In this document: positions 50,947 through 58,834 of the stretch, in pieces
Position numbering within the stretch: the first letter of the stretch is position 1
How the letters are laid out: every line of letters begins with the position of its first letter
NCBI GenBank assembly: GCA_949296915.1
Contig: CASFPX010000010.1
Location: 1 to 64,000 of the forward strand
Reading direction: 5' to 3'
DNA from: Onthovicinus sp900555545
GTDB taxonomy: Bacteria > Bacillota > Clostridia > Oscillospirales > Acutalibacteraceae
Length of the DNA: 64,000 nucleotides
Program-made: the position numbers and the translations under genes
Notes under the pieces: generated by a model
Seen by the model: the letters and a program-made list of their open reading frames with translations, nothing else
Databases searched by the model: none
Told to the model about the DNA's origin: nothing

Positions 50947-50985
50947 GGTAAGGTGTAAGGCGGATGATCCGCTTTACACCTTACC
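50947..50985. other. Long perfect-like hairpin after bioY
   Basis: An 18-bp stem with one G-T pair (50947-50964 with 50968-50985, 3-base loop). No T-run follows on the plus strand; on the minus strand it is followed by AGTTTTATAT. It may end the bioY transcript or be left from a mobile element. Its right arm overlaps the end of the methyltransferase remnant. Confidence 0.6.
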
Positions 50986-51144
50986 AAAATAGCATCTCGT
51001 CCAATTGGGCATTGTTAATATTCCGCTTTGGCTATATCGATTGAATAATCTTTCCAGTTCACGGATGTAATTCAAGTAATTTTCATCATCCTCTTTTGGG
51101 GCATAGGATGCGGATAGATTTCTGCCAATAAAGTCCTTCTGATC
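50974..51144 (-). pseudogene. C-terminal remnant of a SAM-dependent methyltransferase
   Basis: A minus-strand frame with no start reads DQKDFIGRNLSASYAPKEDD, ENYLNYIRELERLFNRYSQS and GILTMPNWTRCYFGKV, then stops at 50974. This pattern (GRNLSGSYAPK..D..Y, then ELFxxYS.xGxLxxPN.T..Y.G.V) is familiar as the end of class I methyltransferases. A stop codon occurs in frame directly upstream of 51144, and nothing else of the gene is recognised. It is a leftover of a deleted gene between bioY and the TetR operon. Confidence 0.6.
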
Positions 51145-51192
51145 TAATCAAGAATCAAAAACAATTCATACATTTCTCAATTCAGGTAACAG

Positions 51193-51825
51193 CTATTTAC
51201 CATGCGCATCGGGATCGCCCCAGAGTTGGATGATCCGAGCAAAAAAATCTGCAATAGCCCGTTCCATTGTTGCGCCTTGAATTTTTTTCTCTGTCAAGTC
51301 AAAATAATACTGTTCTGTATTTGGATCAACGGACAGAGAGTCAAGTGGAAAGCCGTCAATCCGGCGCGGATGCGGCGTACACACCAACCAGAACAGTTCG
51401 CCGGACAGTGAATCGTCCATGCTGCGATAGATGTGCTCCTCATCCATAATCAGGCAGATCGCATTCCGGTAACGCGCCGTCAACCTGCCGCCATATTTGC
51501 GTGACAGTGCGGCATAATATGCGATCATCTCTTCATCCGTCAAGATCTTCCCTCGAACACGCCGCACATGCGTACCCGGCTGATCTTCAGGCATCGCCTC
51601 ATCAAAAAACAGGCCGGAATCACAGGAAAAGACCGGTCGCTGCAGCACCTGATAAAAAGCACGGGCCTTGATCTCCGCATTTTCCAATGGGTCGGCTCCG
51701 CGTTCTTCGACCACCGGAAAATTCCGGTCCGCCGGCAGTCCCACGATCTCGATCGGGAGTGAATACACCTGACGGCGCATGGCCTCAAGCTTAGCGGTAT
51801 TCCGCGTCCCATAGATCAATTGCAT
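51193..51825 (-). CDS. RdgB/HAM1-like nucleoside triphosphate pyrophosphatase
   Basis: A 210-aa protein whose opening (MQLIYGTRNTAKLEAMRRQV) is the RdgB/HAM1 start motif (the GT-N-AK-E pattern), followed by the VEERGADPLENAEIKARAFYQ substrate-binding segment and SCDSGLFFDEAM, which carries the acidic metal-binding region. RdgB proteins remove non-canonical purines (dITP, XTP) from the nucleotide pool. The later part (LFWLVCTPHPRRIDGFPLDS) is less typical, so this may be a divergent member with another substrate. GGGAGG precedes the ATG at 51825, one base after the TetR stop, so it is translated in series with the TetR gene. Confidence 0.8.
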   Translation of the reverse strand: MQLIYGTRNTAKLEAMRRQVYSLPIEIVGLPADRNFPVVEERGADPLENAEIKARAFYQVLQRPVFSCDSGLFFDEAMPEDQPGTHVRRVRGKILTDEEMIAYYAALSRKYGGRLTARYRNAICLIMDEEHIYRSMDDSLSGELFWLVCTPHPRRIDGFPLDSLSVDPNTEQYYFDLTEKKIQGATMERAIADFFARIIQLWGDPDAHGK

Positions 51826-51826
51826 T

Positions 51827-52498
51827 TTATTCCTCCCGTATGTCATCCGGCTCCACCGCCCGGCGGACAAAATCCACCATCTCACGAATCGTCTCATCAC
51901 TATCCGACACATCAAGCGAACCGAAAAACAGTTTCTTCCGCTCCGAGAAATAGTCTGACGCAAAGGAAAACTGATACATCATCACCAGGTTATCCAGCAT
52001 AAAAGCGGTACTGTCGATATCCAAATCCCGGCGGACACGTCCAACCGCCTTATCGTTGATCAAGATATCCTTGTACAGCTTGATGGTTACACTCTCCGCC
52101 GCATTGGAAAGCCGCCCGGAGAGGGATACCAGACTCTGAGAGGCGCAATCCAGATAGATCTGTGTGATCTCCGGATGCTTGATAGAGGTTGCGCGTGCCA
52201 TGCGCAGCATATCCTCAAAGGCGGCAATTACGCCATCTGTAACATGGATATTGGAGAGCGCCTCATCCAGCGTTGTCAGACAGTACTCCATCACGATTAA
52301 AAACAGCGATTCCTTGGATTCAAAATAGCTGTACATGGAGCCGATACTCACTCCGGCCTGCCGGGCAATTACATTGATATTGGCGCCGTTAAAGCCTTTG
52401 GAAGCAAACTCGCGAACGGCGGCCGTCATAATGCTCCTCTGCCGCTCCGGTGAAGTACTCTGAAAATTTTTGTGTACCTTTTGTGTGTTCTGCCCCAT
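51827..52498 (-). CDS. TetR-family transcriptional regulator
   Basis: A 223-aa regulator. RQRSIMTAAVREFASKGF, then NINVIARQAGVSIGSMYSYF and ESKESLFLIVMEYCL, are the standard TetR HTH and linker helix. The ligand-binding domain (about residues 65-215) is all-helical, with many hydrophobic positions, and its ligand is unknown. The start at 52498 is chosen because AAGGAG lies nine bases upstream; the first in-frame ATG at 52507 overlaps that site. It sits downstream of the SCP2/transketolase/aminotransferase genes in the same direction and is probably the repressor of that unit. Confidence 0.9.
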   Translation of the reverse strand: MGQNTQKVHKNFQSTSPERQRSIMTAAVREFASKGFNGANINVIARQAGVSIGSMYSYFESKESLFLIVMEYCLTTLDEALSNIHVTDGVIAAFEDMLRMARATSIKHPEITQIYLDCASQSLVSLSGRLSNAAESVTIKLYKDILINDKAVGRVRRDLDIDSTAFMLDNLVMMYQFSFASDYFSERKKLFFGSLDVSDSDETIREMVDFVRRAVEPDDIREE

Positions 52499-52546
52499 CT
52501 TCTTCATCTCCTTTTCGGTTCCCCCTGCCGGCGCCCCGATAGGCCC

Positions 52547-52583
52547 GGAGTGCCCGCCCGTGGTAAACGCGGGCGGGCACTCC
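52547..52583. other. Strong hairpin between the SCP2-like gene and tetR
   Basis: A 14-bp GC-rich stem (52547-52560 with 52570-52583, loop of nine). On the minus strand it is not followed by a T-run, so it may be an attenuator or RNA-processing element that lowers tetR expression relative to the upstream genes. Confidence 0.55.
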
Positions 52584-52619
52584 TTGATTTTCTTTCCTCT
52601 CTTATTTCAGAAGCAGTTC

Positions 52620-53429
52620 TTACTTGGCAAGAGCCGCCACTTCCATCATAAAGTTGCCGATCTGACCGGCAAATTCAGGTGCACCGTCCAGAATCAACCG
52701 TTTGGCCTTCAGAGCCTCCAGCAGATCGTCCTTCTGGAGCAGGATGCCCAGTGCACAGTCATAGTCCGGGAAGCGCATCTTAAAGAACGGCAGCGCACGC
52801 TTGTAGTTGCCACGGCCTGCCTTGGACTTACCGGCCTTAATGCGGATATAGGCGGAGATGTCGTCGTGGCCGTCCACCGCCAGCGCGTAGACTCGATCCG
52901 GGCTGGGCTTTGTCCAGTTGACAACGCCCTCGTGCCCCGCTTTGTTCAGCTGGCTGATACCGCTGGTGATCAGGTAGAAATAGCACTTAACAAGCAGTTT
53001 CTTGGTCGCCTCATCCTCCGGTGCATCCGTAGCGCCGAGCAGGGAGGCCATCTTCAAAAGCACCTGCATAAACGCCAGAAAGTCCGGGAATTTTTTCACT
53101 TTTACATGAAATTTAGGGAGCGTTGCCGGCCCGATCTTCCCTTTAAAGAACTGGTTGAGCGCCTGGACGGACTTAAATTCCAGTTCAATATGCGGATCCT
53201 TTGTGATGCGGTCCGTGTGGACAAGCCATTCACCGCTATTGATCACAAAGTGGGTGGCGCGCTTGCCGCCCGGTACCTCCGGGTCGCGTGCGCTGACCTG
53301 AATGACCGCATGTGTGCGGTTGAACTTGTTCCCGAGCTTCGGGATATCAGCCGCAATGACCTTTGCAAGGGGCAGGGCGGCATTCAGGAAAATTTTACAG
53401 GAATAGAGATCCTCTTTTGTCAATGCCAT
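52620..53429 (-). CDS. SCP2-like protein, C-terminal copy in operon
   Basis: A 269-aa protein with no membrane segment or signal peptide. Residues ~30-120 resemble the SCP2 sterol-carrier fold, a beta-sheet with helices forming a hydrophobic tunnel (HAVIQVSARDPEVPGGKRAT, then HIELEFKSVQALNQFFKGKI). The rest has a second related block (ALAVDGHDDISAYIRIKAGK), so two tandem domains are plausible. It is paralogous to the protein at 56657-57424 in length and domain order. GAGGTG lies before ATG 53429, three bases past the transketolase stop. The bound ligand is unknown; a lipid or hydrophobic intermediate is inferred. Confidence 0.72.
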   Translation of the reverse strand: MALTKEDLYSCKIFLNAALPLAKVIAADIPKLGNKFNRTHAVIQVSARDPEVPGGKRATHFVINSGEWLVHTDRITKDPHIELEFKSVQALNQFFKGKIGPATLPKFHVKVKKFPDFLAFMQVLLKMASLLGATDAPEDEATKKLLVKCYFYLITSGISQLNKAGHEGVVNWTKPSPDRVYALAVDGHDDISAYIRIKAGKSKAGRGNYKRALPFFKMRFPDYDCALGILLQKDDLLEALKAKRLILDGAPEFAGQIGNFMMEVAALAK

Positions 53430-53432
53430 AGA

Positions 53433-54443
53433 TTACACCTCGTCATCCCATGCGTCGTCTTCCTCGAAGTCCTTGTGCATAACTTCAAGAACCGCCGCCA
53501 TAATGCCGTTTGCATCGATGCCAAGCGTGGACATGATATCCTCGTGCAGGCCGATCGGGGCAAACTGATCCGGAACGCCCAGGCGCTTGAACGCGCAGCC
53601 CTTGCCGGACTCGGCGATGACATCCGAGACAGCACTGCCAAGGCCGTTGATAATATTGTGATCCTCCACGGTGATGATACGGCGGGTATCGACGATCGCC
53701 TTCTCGATTGCCTCGCGGTCGATCGGCTTGAGGGTGTGCATGTTCAGCACGCGAATCTTCAGGCCGTCGCTGACTTCGAGCGCCTTGGCGGCCTGAAGCG
53801 CCTGGTACACGCAGGAGCCGCACGCGATGATTGTCAGATCCGTGCCGTCGTTGAGCATATGGGCCTTGCCGAATTCAAAGCCGTACTCGGTGTTCTCATA
53901 CAGCAGGCGGTCGAAGCCGCGGTTGATGCGAATGTAGAACGGGCCGGGCGTCTCATACGCCGCGCGGACGGCATTGACCGTCTCCATACCGTCTGCAGGG
54001 CAGACGAGCTTCATATTCGGCAGCGTGCGCAACAGGCCAAAGTCGACGATTGCGTGGTGGGTGGAGCCCGCCTGGCCGAACGAGGTGCCCGCGTGGGTAC
54101 CGATGATCTTGACATTTGCGTTCTGATAGCAGACGTCCGCGTGCAGCTGATCCGCCACGCGCAGCGACGCAAACGTGGACATCGTGGAGATGAAGGGGAC
54201 AAGGCCCGCCTTCGCCATGCCGGCCGCGATGCCGACCATGTTCTGCTCCGCAATACCGACGTTAAAGAAGCGGTCCGGGAACTCCTTCCCAAAGACGCCG
54301 ATCTTTGTGGAACCACCGAGATCCGCCGTCAGGGCGACGATATCGGGATGCTCCTTCGCAAGCTCACAGAGTGCCTGGCCGTAGTACTCGGCTGTCGCCA
54401 TAGCATCGGAGCCAACCGCTGTATAAACCAATCCTCCTGCCAT
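53433..54443 (-). CDS. Transketolase C-terminal subunit
   Basis: A 336-aa subunit holding the pyrimidine-binding and C-terminal domains of a split transketolase. GSDAMATAEYYGQALCELAK begins it, and RFFNVGIAEQNMVGIAAGMA contains the catalytic Glu that activates thiamine diphosphate. HAGTSFGQAGSTHHAIVDFG, GPFYIRINRG and EDHNIINGLGSAVSDVI are other family blocks. The start is ATG 54443, with AAGGAGG at the right distance and the N-terminal subunit stop two bases upstream. The two subunits make the active enzyme, which transfers a two-carbon ketol group to an aldehyde acceptor. The ~50-residue tail is acidic (DFEEDDAWDDE). Confidence 0.93.
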   Translation of the reverse strand: MAGGLVYTAVGSDAMATAEYYGQALCELAKEHPDIVALTADLGGSTKIGVFGKEFPDRFFNVGIAEQNMVGIAAGMAKAGLVPFISTMSTFASLRVADQLHADVCYQNANVKIIGTHAGTSFGQAGSTHHAIVDFGLLRTLPNMKLVCPADGMETVNAVRAAYETPGPFYIRINRGFDRLLYENTEYGFEFGKAHMLNDGTDLTIIACGSCVYQALQAAKALEVSDGLKIRVLNMHTLKPIDREAIEKAIVDTRRIITVEDHNIINGLGSAVSDVIAESGKGCAFKRLGVPDQFAPIGLHEDIMSTLGIDANGIMAAVLEVMHKDFEEDDAWDDEV

Positions 54444-54445
54444 GA

Positions 54446-55312
54446 TTAAGCCTCCTTCTCAACACGCGCAACGCGCTTTTTGTATGTCTCATCCAGGCTG
54501 GCGGCCGCCTTATCGTGCATATCCTGGTCGATCGCGCCATAGTGCCACTTGTACTGATTCTCCATGAAGTCAATGCCGCAGCCCTTGATGGTCTTGGCGA
54601 TGATCATGGTGGGCTTACCCTTGCAGGCAAGGCCGTTGTCGATCGCCTCGCAGATCTCCTTGATATTGTTGCCGTCGATCGTAAGGGTGTTGAAGCCGAA
54701 GGCCTCAAACTTCTTATCGAGCGGCTCAAGGGCCATCTCCTCCTCCGTGGGGCCGTCCATCATGAGCATGTTGCGGTCCACAAAGCAGATGAGGTTGTCG
54801 AGCTTAAACTGTGCGGCGGACATGGCTGCCTCCCAGTTGGAGCCCTCGTCCAGCTCGCCGTCGCCAAGCATACAATAGGTGATGTAGTCCTTACCGCGGA
54901 CGCGAGCCGCCAGCGCCGTACCGACGGCGATGGAGAGACCGTGGCCGAGGGATCCGGTAGACGCATCCACGCCGACGACCTTGTTGGAATCCAAATGGAC
55001 GCCCATCTTGGAGCCGGAGAGGTTGAACGTCTTGAGCTGATCCTTTTCATTCCACCCTTTGTCAATCAAAAGTCCGGCATAGCCGATGCCGATGTGTCCC
55101 TTGGAAAGGATGAAGCGGTCCCTGTCGATCCAGTTGGGATCCTCCACCTTGATGTTCATATACTTGTAATACAGGCATACGAGCATATCCATAGCGCTCA
55201 GGCTGCCACCGATGTGACCGCTACCGGCGCACAGGGTGGTGTCCAGTGTGGTGTGCCTGAGCTGGTTTGCTTTTGCTTCCAGATCAAGCCATTCCTGCTT
55301 GGTAAGTGGCAT
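54446..55312 (-). CDS. Transketolase N-terminal subunit
   Basis: A 288-aa subunit with the pyrophosphate-binding domain of thiamine diphosphate. DTTLCAGSGHIGGSLSAMDML and FILSKGHIGIGYAGLLIDKG carry the His residues that bind substrate, and GDGELDEGSNWEAAMSAAQF is the GDG...N metal/ThDP motif. Split transketolases occur in primary metabolism and in special pathways such as apulose, sulfosugar or amino-sugar formation. The ATG at 55312 follows GAGGAGG, so the ~11 residues encoded upstream are not used. It is upstream of the C-terminal subunit with a two-base gap. The neighbours here point to a special substrate. Confidence 0.92.
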   Translation of the reverse strand: MPLTKQEWLDLEAKANQLRHTTLDTTLCAGSGHIGGSLSAMDMLVCLYYKYMNIKVEDPNWIDRDRFILSKGHIGIGYAGLLIDKGWNEKDQLKTFNLSGSKMGVHLDSNKVVGVDASTGSLGHGLSIAVGTALAARVRGKDYITYCMLGDGELDEGSNWEAAMSAAQFKLDNLICFVDRNMLMMDGPTEEEMALEPLDKKFEAFGFNTLTIDGNNIKEICEAIDNGLACKGKPTMIIAKTIKGCGIDFMENQYKWHYGAIDQDMHDKAAASLDETYKKRVARVEKEA

Positions 55313-55384
55313 GTAAATTGCCTCCTCTTTCAAAATTCTTTTCAATGCTAAACGGCAGTGCCAATGCCGAAAAGTTCAGACAAA

Positions 55385-56641
55385 TTAGAGCGGATGACGC
55401 TCACGCAGAACTTTGAACGCCTCCTCGGCGATCTCGATCGTGCGGTTGATATCCTCATCAGACAGAGATGCGTTGATGAAATGGTTGTGGTGCGAGGTCA
55501 GGAAGACGCCGCGCTTAACCATCTCGGCAATAAACTCCTGGTGGAGCATCAGGGAGTCATCGTCCGCCGTGCGCAGATAGAACAGTGCCGGTGCACCAGT
55601 GGCCTTCAGATGGAAGCCGTGCTCCTTCGCCGCGGCGACCAGACCGGTGGTGAGCTTTTCACCTTTTTCTTTAAACAAAGCGGGTGCGTTGATCTTCTTG
55701 AGCTTGTTGATGCAGGCAATGCCAGCCGCAAACGGGACGGCGCTCATCCAGTAACTACCTGTGTAGGTGATGGAACTGACGACATCCTTGAGGTCTGCAC
55801 GGCCACACAGAGCGGAGACGTTGTAGCCATTGGCCAGTGCCTTGCAGAAGCAGATCAGATCCGCCTTAAAGCCAAAATAGTGATCGCTGCCGGCCAAATC
55901 CAGGCGGAAGCCTGCGCGCACATCGTCAATGATGAGAACGGTGCCGTTGTCATCGCAGAGCTTGCGGACCTTTTGCCAGAAGCCGTCCGCCGGGAACTCA
56001 TTATCCATAAAGTTGCCATGCATATACGGCTGTGCAATGATACCGGCGATCTCGCCCTTATTCTCATTGAACACACGCTCGAGAGCGGCATAATCATTCC
56101 ACGGAACGTAGATGTTGTTGCACACTTCCTCCTCCAGGATGCCGGGATAGTCGAGCTTCTGGGTCCACGGTGAAACGCCGTGATAGTACCCGTTGAAGAA
56201 GACGATCTTCTTCCGATGGGTGGCCGCGCGTGCAGTGATGACCGCCAGAGAAGTGACGTCATTGCCGTTCTTGGCAAAGAATGCCCAGTCCGCACAGGCG
56301 ACGGTATCGACCAACAGCTCGGCAAAATCGACCATCACAGAGGACGGGATCGTGACGCAGTTTTCCTTTTTCAGCTGTTCAAGCGCCGCGGCATCGACAT
56401 CCGGATCGCAGTAGCCGAGCACGTTAGGGCCATAGCCGCACATATAGTCGATATACTTGTTGCCATCCAAATCCCAGAAATAGGTGCCCTGCGCCTTTGA
56501 GGAGTAGAGCGGGAAGGCATCGTTGGGAATGTAACATCCTTCCGACGGCCCCTGGTGGCCATAGATACCGGACGGAATCACTTTGAATGCCCGGTTAAAC
56601 ATTTCGCGGCTTTTTGTGTAGGTGTTGATTTTAAAGCTCAT
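55385..56641 (-). CDS. Class III PLP aminotransferase, GSA-aminomutase-like
   Basis: A 418-aa PLP enzyme of the class III family. The Schiff-base Lys is in CFCKALANGYNVSALCG, the cofactor Asp in IDDVRAGFRLDL, and GYGPNVLGYCDPDVDAA and FAKNGNDVTSLAVITARAAT are the phosphate and substrate regions. It resembles glutamate-1-semialdehyde 2,1-aminomutase and amino-sugar or polyol transaminases more than ornithine or GABA types. A role in haem synthesis is unlikely because no hem genes are near. A small hairpin (55352-55368) lies between it and the transketolase. The substrate is unknown; amination of a ketone made by the transketolase is the simplest model. Confidence 0.9.
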   Translation of the reverse strand: MSFKINTYTKSREMFNRAFKVIPSGIYGHQGPSEGCYIPNDAFPLYSSKAQGTYFWDLDGNKYIDYMCGYGPNVLGYCDPDVDAAALEQLKKENCVTIPSSVMVDFAELLVDTVACADWAFFAKNGNDVTSLAVITARAATHRKKIVFFNGYYHGVSPWTQKLDYPGILEEEVCNNIYVPWNDYAALERVFNENKGEIAGIIAQPYMHGNFMDNEFPADGFWQKVRKLCDDNGTVLIIDDVRAGFRLDLAGSDHYFGFKADLICFCKALANGYNVSALCGRADLKDVVSSITYTGSYWMSAVPFAAGIACINKLKKINAPALFKEKGEKLTTGLVAAAKEHGFHLKATGAPALFYLRTADDDSLMLHQEFIAEMVKRGVFLTSHHNHFINASLSDEDINRTIEIAEEAFKVLRERHPL

Positions 56642-56656
56642 AGTCCGCGCCCCCTT

Positions 56657-57424
56657 TTAGGATAAGTACAGGCTGACCCTGTCGAGAATACGGTTGACGT
56701 TGTCAATCATGTTGACCATACCACGCATGGAAATCGTGCCATCGCAGATGCAACCCATTGCGCTTAATTGACCGGAGAGAACGCCGCCAACCACATCGAG
56801 AGAGCTGAACTCCATCGCCGCGCGCGGATTCTCACAGGGCTTTTTGATAGTGACCATGTGGTGATTACGTACGCGAATTGTTGCGCCGATGGAATCCTTA
56901 ACGCCCATGGCGATCTCTCCGTCGGGGATCAGGTTGGCGCTGAACTTGCCGCTCTGATCGTTATTGCCCACCTGGGAGATGGCAACTGCTGCACAGTAGA
57001 GCGTCATCTGGATGCTCTTTTTGCGGAACTCCGGATCCTGCATATCCTCATCGCTGGGGCGGAGATACTTGGCGAGCAGATCCGTCAGCGGAACGAACGT
57101 TTTGAGCAGGAACCCGATCCGTGTAAATCCCTTGGAGGGGATCGGCGTAGTAGTGCCGTCGATCAGGCCGTTAAATTTTTCACAGGAGGAAAACGGAAGT
57201 TTGACATCGCACTCCCTGATCCCATCCTCCATGCGGCACTTGCCATTTTTGAACAGAAGTGTCGCGCTCGGTCCGCCCTTGACCTCAAAACCGATCCGGA
57301 TCGGTTTTTTACCGCTGAGAAGGGCGCTGGCATTCTCATCCAGTTCACACAGATTTTCCAGTGTTCCAAGGACGGCAAACATATTGATGTAGGCCATCGT
57401 TTTGGAATCAGTCGTTGTCAGCAA
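56657..57424 (-). CDS. SCP2-like protein, first gene in operon
   Basis: A 255-aa protein when started at TTG 57424, where GGGAGG lies eight bases before it. An ATG at 57463 has no ribosome-binding site. SCP2-like features are PIRIGFEVKGGPSATLLFKN, ECDVKLPFSSCEKFNGLIDG and a second block with AMGVKDSIGATIRVRNHHMV and GCICDGTISMRGMVNMIDNV. No signal peptide or membrane segment is seen. It resembles the 269-aa protein at the end of the same run in domain order but with low identity, an old duplication. It leads the operon and is the first translated after the promoter. Confidence 0.7.
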   Translation of the reverse strand: MLTTTDSKTMAYINMFAVLGTLENLCELDENASALLSGKKPIRIGFEVKGGPSATLLFKNGKCRMEDGIRECDVKLPFSSCEKFNGLIDGTTTPIPSKGFTRIGFLLKTFVPLTDLLAKYLRPSDEDMQDPEFRKKSIQMTLYCAAVAISQVGNNDQSGKFSANLIPDGEIAMGVKDSIGATIRVRNHHMVTIKKPCENPRAAMEFSSLDVVGGVLSGQLSAMGCICDGTISMRGMVNMIDNVNRILDRVSLYLS

Positions 57425-57482
57425 AACACATTCCTCCCTGCTATCAGGCGAGCATTCACTCATATGATTAGCCAGTCAAAGA

Positions 57483-57506
57483 TCGGACGAGTGTTTACTC
57501 GATCGA
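57483..57506. promoter_or_regulatory. Dyad, candidate TetR operator
   Basis: TCG-n2-CGAGT-GTTT-ACTCG-n2-CGA is a perfect 24-base dyad apart from the unpaired n positions. It lies in the leader between the promoter and the first start codon, where a bound TetR protein would block elongation. The same dyad was not seen elsewhere in the window. Confidence 0.6.
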
Positions 57507-57561
57507 CTTTTTAAGGGAAACATACGGTTTAAAAATAATCGCCCAAAATATTTATATTGCT

Positions 57562-57590
57562 ATTTTAACAAAAGATTGATATAATGTCAA
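57562..57590 (-). promoter_or_regulatory. Promoter of the SCP2/aminotransferase/transketolase run
   Basis: On the minus strand TTGACA (57590-57585), a 17-bp spacer and TAAAAT (57567-57562). The leader to the first start is about 130 nt and contains the dyad. Confidence 0.8.
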
Positions 57591-57662
57591 TTCCATTTTT
57601 ACAATTATGACTAACAAGAATCCAGTCCGTTTTGTGTGATATTTGACCAATGGAGCCCTATC

Positions 57663-58502
57663 TTATCCCACCTGCAGGTTGCCGCTTGTGCGTGCATAAT
57701 GGAATAGATACTGCTGTGCGATCCCTTCCACGCCACGGGCACACGCCGGGAACCCCTGCGGATAGTAGGCAGCAAGGACCCGCTTCATCCAGACATCCAC
57801 CGGGCATACCTGGATACGTCCCGCCCCGTAGAGCAGCGTACAATCGGCCACCTTAATACCCACGCCCGTAATCTTCATCAGCTCTGCACGGGCACTCTCA
57901 AGCGGCATATCTGACAGTCTGTCCAAGCGCACTTCACCGGAAGATACCCGGCGGGCGGCATCAATGATATACCGGGCACGAAATCCCGCCCGCAGCGGTG
58001 CCAGATCCTCCGGTGACAACACTGCCAGCCGCTCCGCCCCCGGGAAGGTGAAATCCCCCGGCGCCATCTCTTCCCCAAAATATTCGCACAGCCGTGAAAT
58101 TATGCCCTTGATCCGGGGAATATTGTTGTTTTGGGAGATGATAAAGGAACACAGTGCCTCCCACGGCTCCTGCCGAAGGATCCGAATCCCGCGGCTGGCA
58201 CGGATGGCACGCGCCAAAATCGGATCCTCACACAGGCGCGCCAGCACGGCTGGATAATCCCGTTCTAAATCAAAATACAGCGACCAGACCCGTTCAAAAT
58301 CCGTTTGGTTCGTATCATACAGCACCAGGTGCTCCCCTTCGTAGCCGATGGTGAGTGGAAGCCCAAATGCCACGCCGTGCCACCGTCCATCCTCCAACCG
58401 GCTCCATCGGAACGCCTGGCCGCAGTCCAGGGTCAAAGGCAGCGACAGACAGGGAACCCCCCGCACTACCAAATCCGTTCCACGCGTTTCAACCTCCAGC
58501 AT
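57663..58502 (-). CDS. ogg: 8-oxoguanine DNA glycosylase (OGG1 type)
   Basis: A 279-aa base-excision repair enzyme that removes 8-oxoguanine and nicks DNA. The N-terminal TBP-like domain (SLPLTLDCGQAFRWSRLEDG) is followed by the helix-hairpin-helix-GPD domain. MKITGVGIKVADCTLLYGAG contains the catalytic Lys, and QVCPVDVWMKRVL the essential Asp. ALCSFIISQNNNIPRIKGII is another OGG1 block. This eukaryote-like OGG1 group is found in some Clostridia in place of MutM. The second of two close ATG codons is used because AAGGAGG lies six bases before it. It lies convergent with nothing and stands alone. Confidence 0.93.
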   Translation of the reverse strand: MLEVETRGTDLVVRGVPCLSLPLTLDCGQAFRWSRLEDGRWHGVAFGLPLTIGYEGEHLVLYDTNQTDFERVWSLYFDLERDYPAVLARLCEDPILARAIRASRGIRILRQEPWEALCSFIISQNNNIPRIKGIISRLCEYFGEEMAPGDFTFPGAERLAVLSPEDLAPLRAGFRARYIIDAARRVSSGEVRLDRLSDMPLESARAELMKITGVGIKVADCTLLYGAGRIQVCPVDVWMKRVLAAYYPQGFPACARGVEGIAQQYLFHYARTSGNLQVG

Positions 58503-58834
58503 ACACATCCTCCTTCGGAAGTTTCTGACAATATCATACCATTTTTGATACCAAAACGAAACAGGAATTCTCCCCCTTTCGATAGACGTAAAGGGAATAA
58601 AACAGTTTGTATAACTCTGTTGACAAACATTTGGATTGTAAAGAAAATGTTTTTACAGGAATAATTTGGCGCTATTTATTGGTTTCAGGCCATATTCGTC
58701 CACAATTTCCACCGGGTTTTCCACAGAATCGGTTGAAACCGTTATACTATTTGTATATTTCGAATCTTTTTCAGTATCCAGCCCGAATAAACACTGTACT
58801 GCAAGCCACAATAAAGAAAAAAGGAGGCGGAGAA
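58503..58834. other. Intergenic region with divergent promoters
   Basis: 332 bases between the ogg start and a rightward small gene. An extended -10 for ogg (TGG-TATGAT on the minus strand, 58533-58541) is likely. A palindrome CGGTTgaAACCG (58730-58741) just before TATACT (58743-58748) may mark a regulated rightward promoter. No gene or known RNA is recognised here. Confidence 0.45.

Noticed and set aside
50947..50985. Long hairpin considered as an insertion-sequence end
   Set aside because: No transposase or matching second end was found nearby; it is kept only as a hairpin.
52470..54449. 659-residue plus-strand frame across the transketolase region
   Set aside because: It is antisense to two genes with clear motifs and spans their junction, so it is a by-product of biased codon use.
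58717..58725. DnaA-box-like TTTTCCACA
   Set aside because: A single box without clustering or nearby dnaA/dnaN genes; likely chance.
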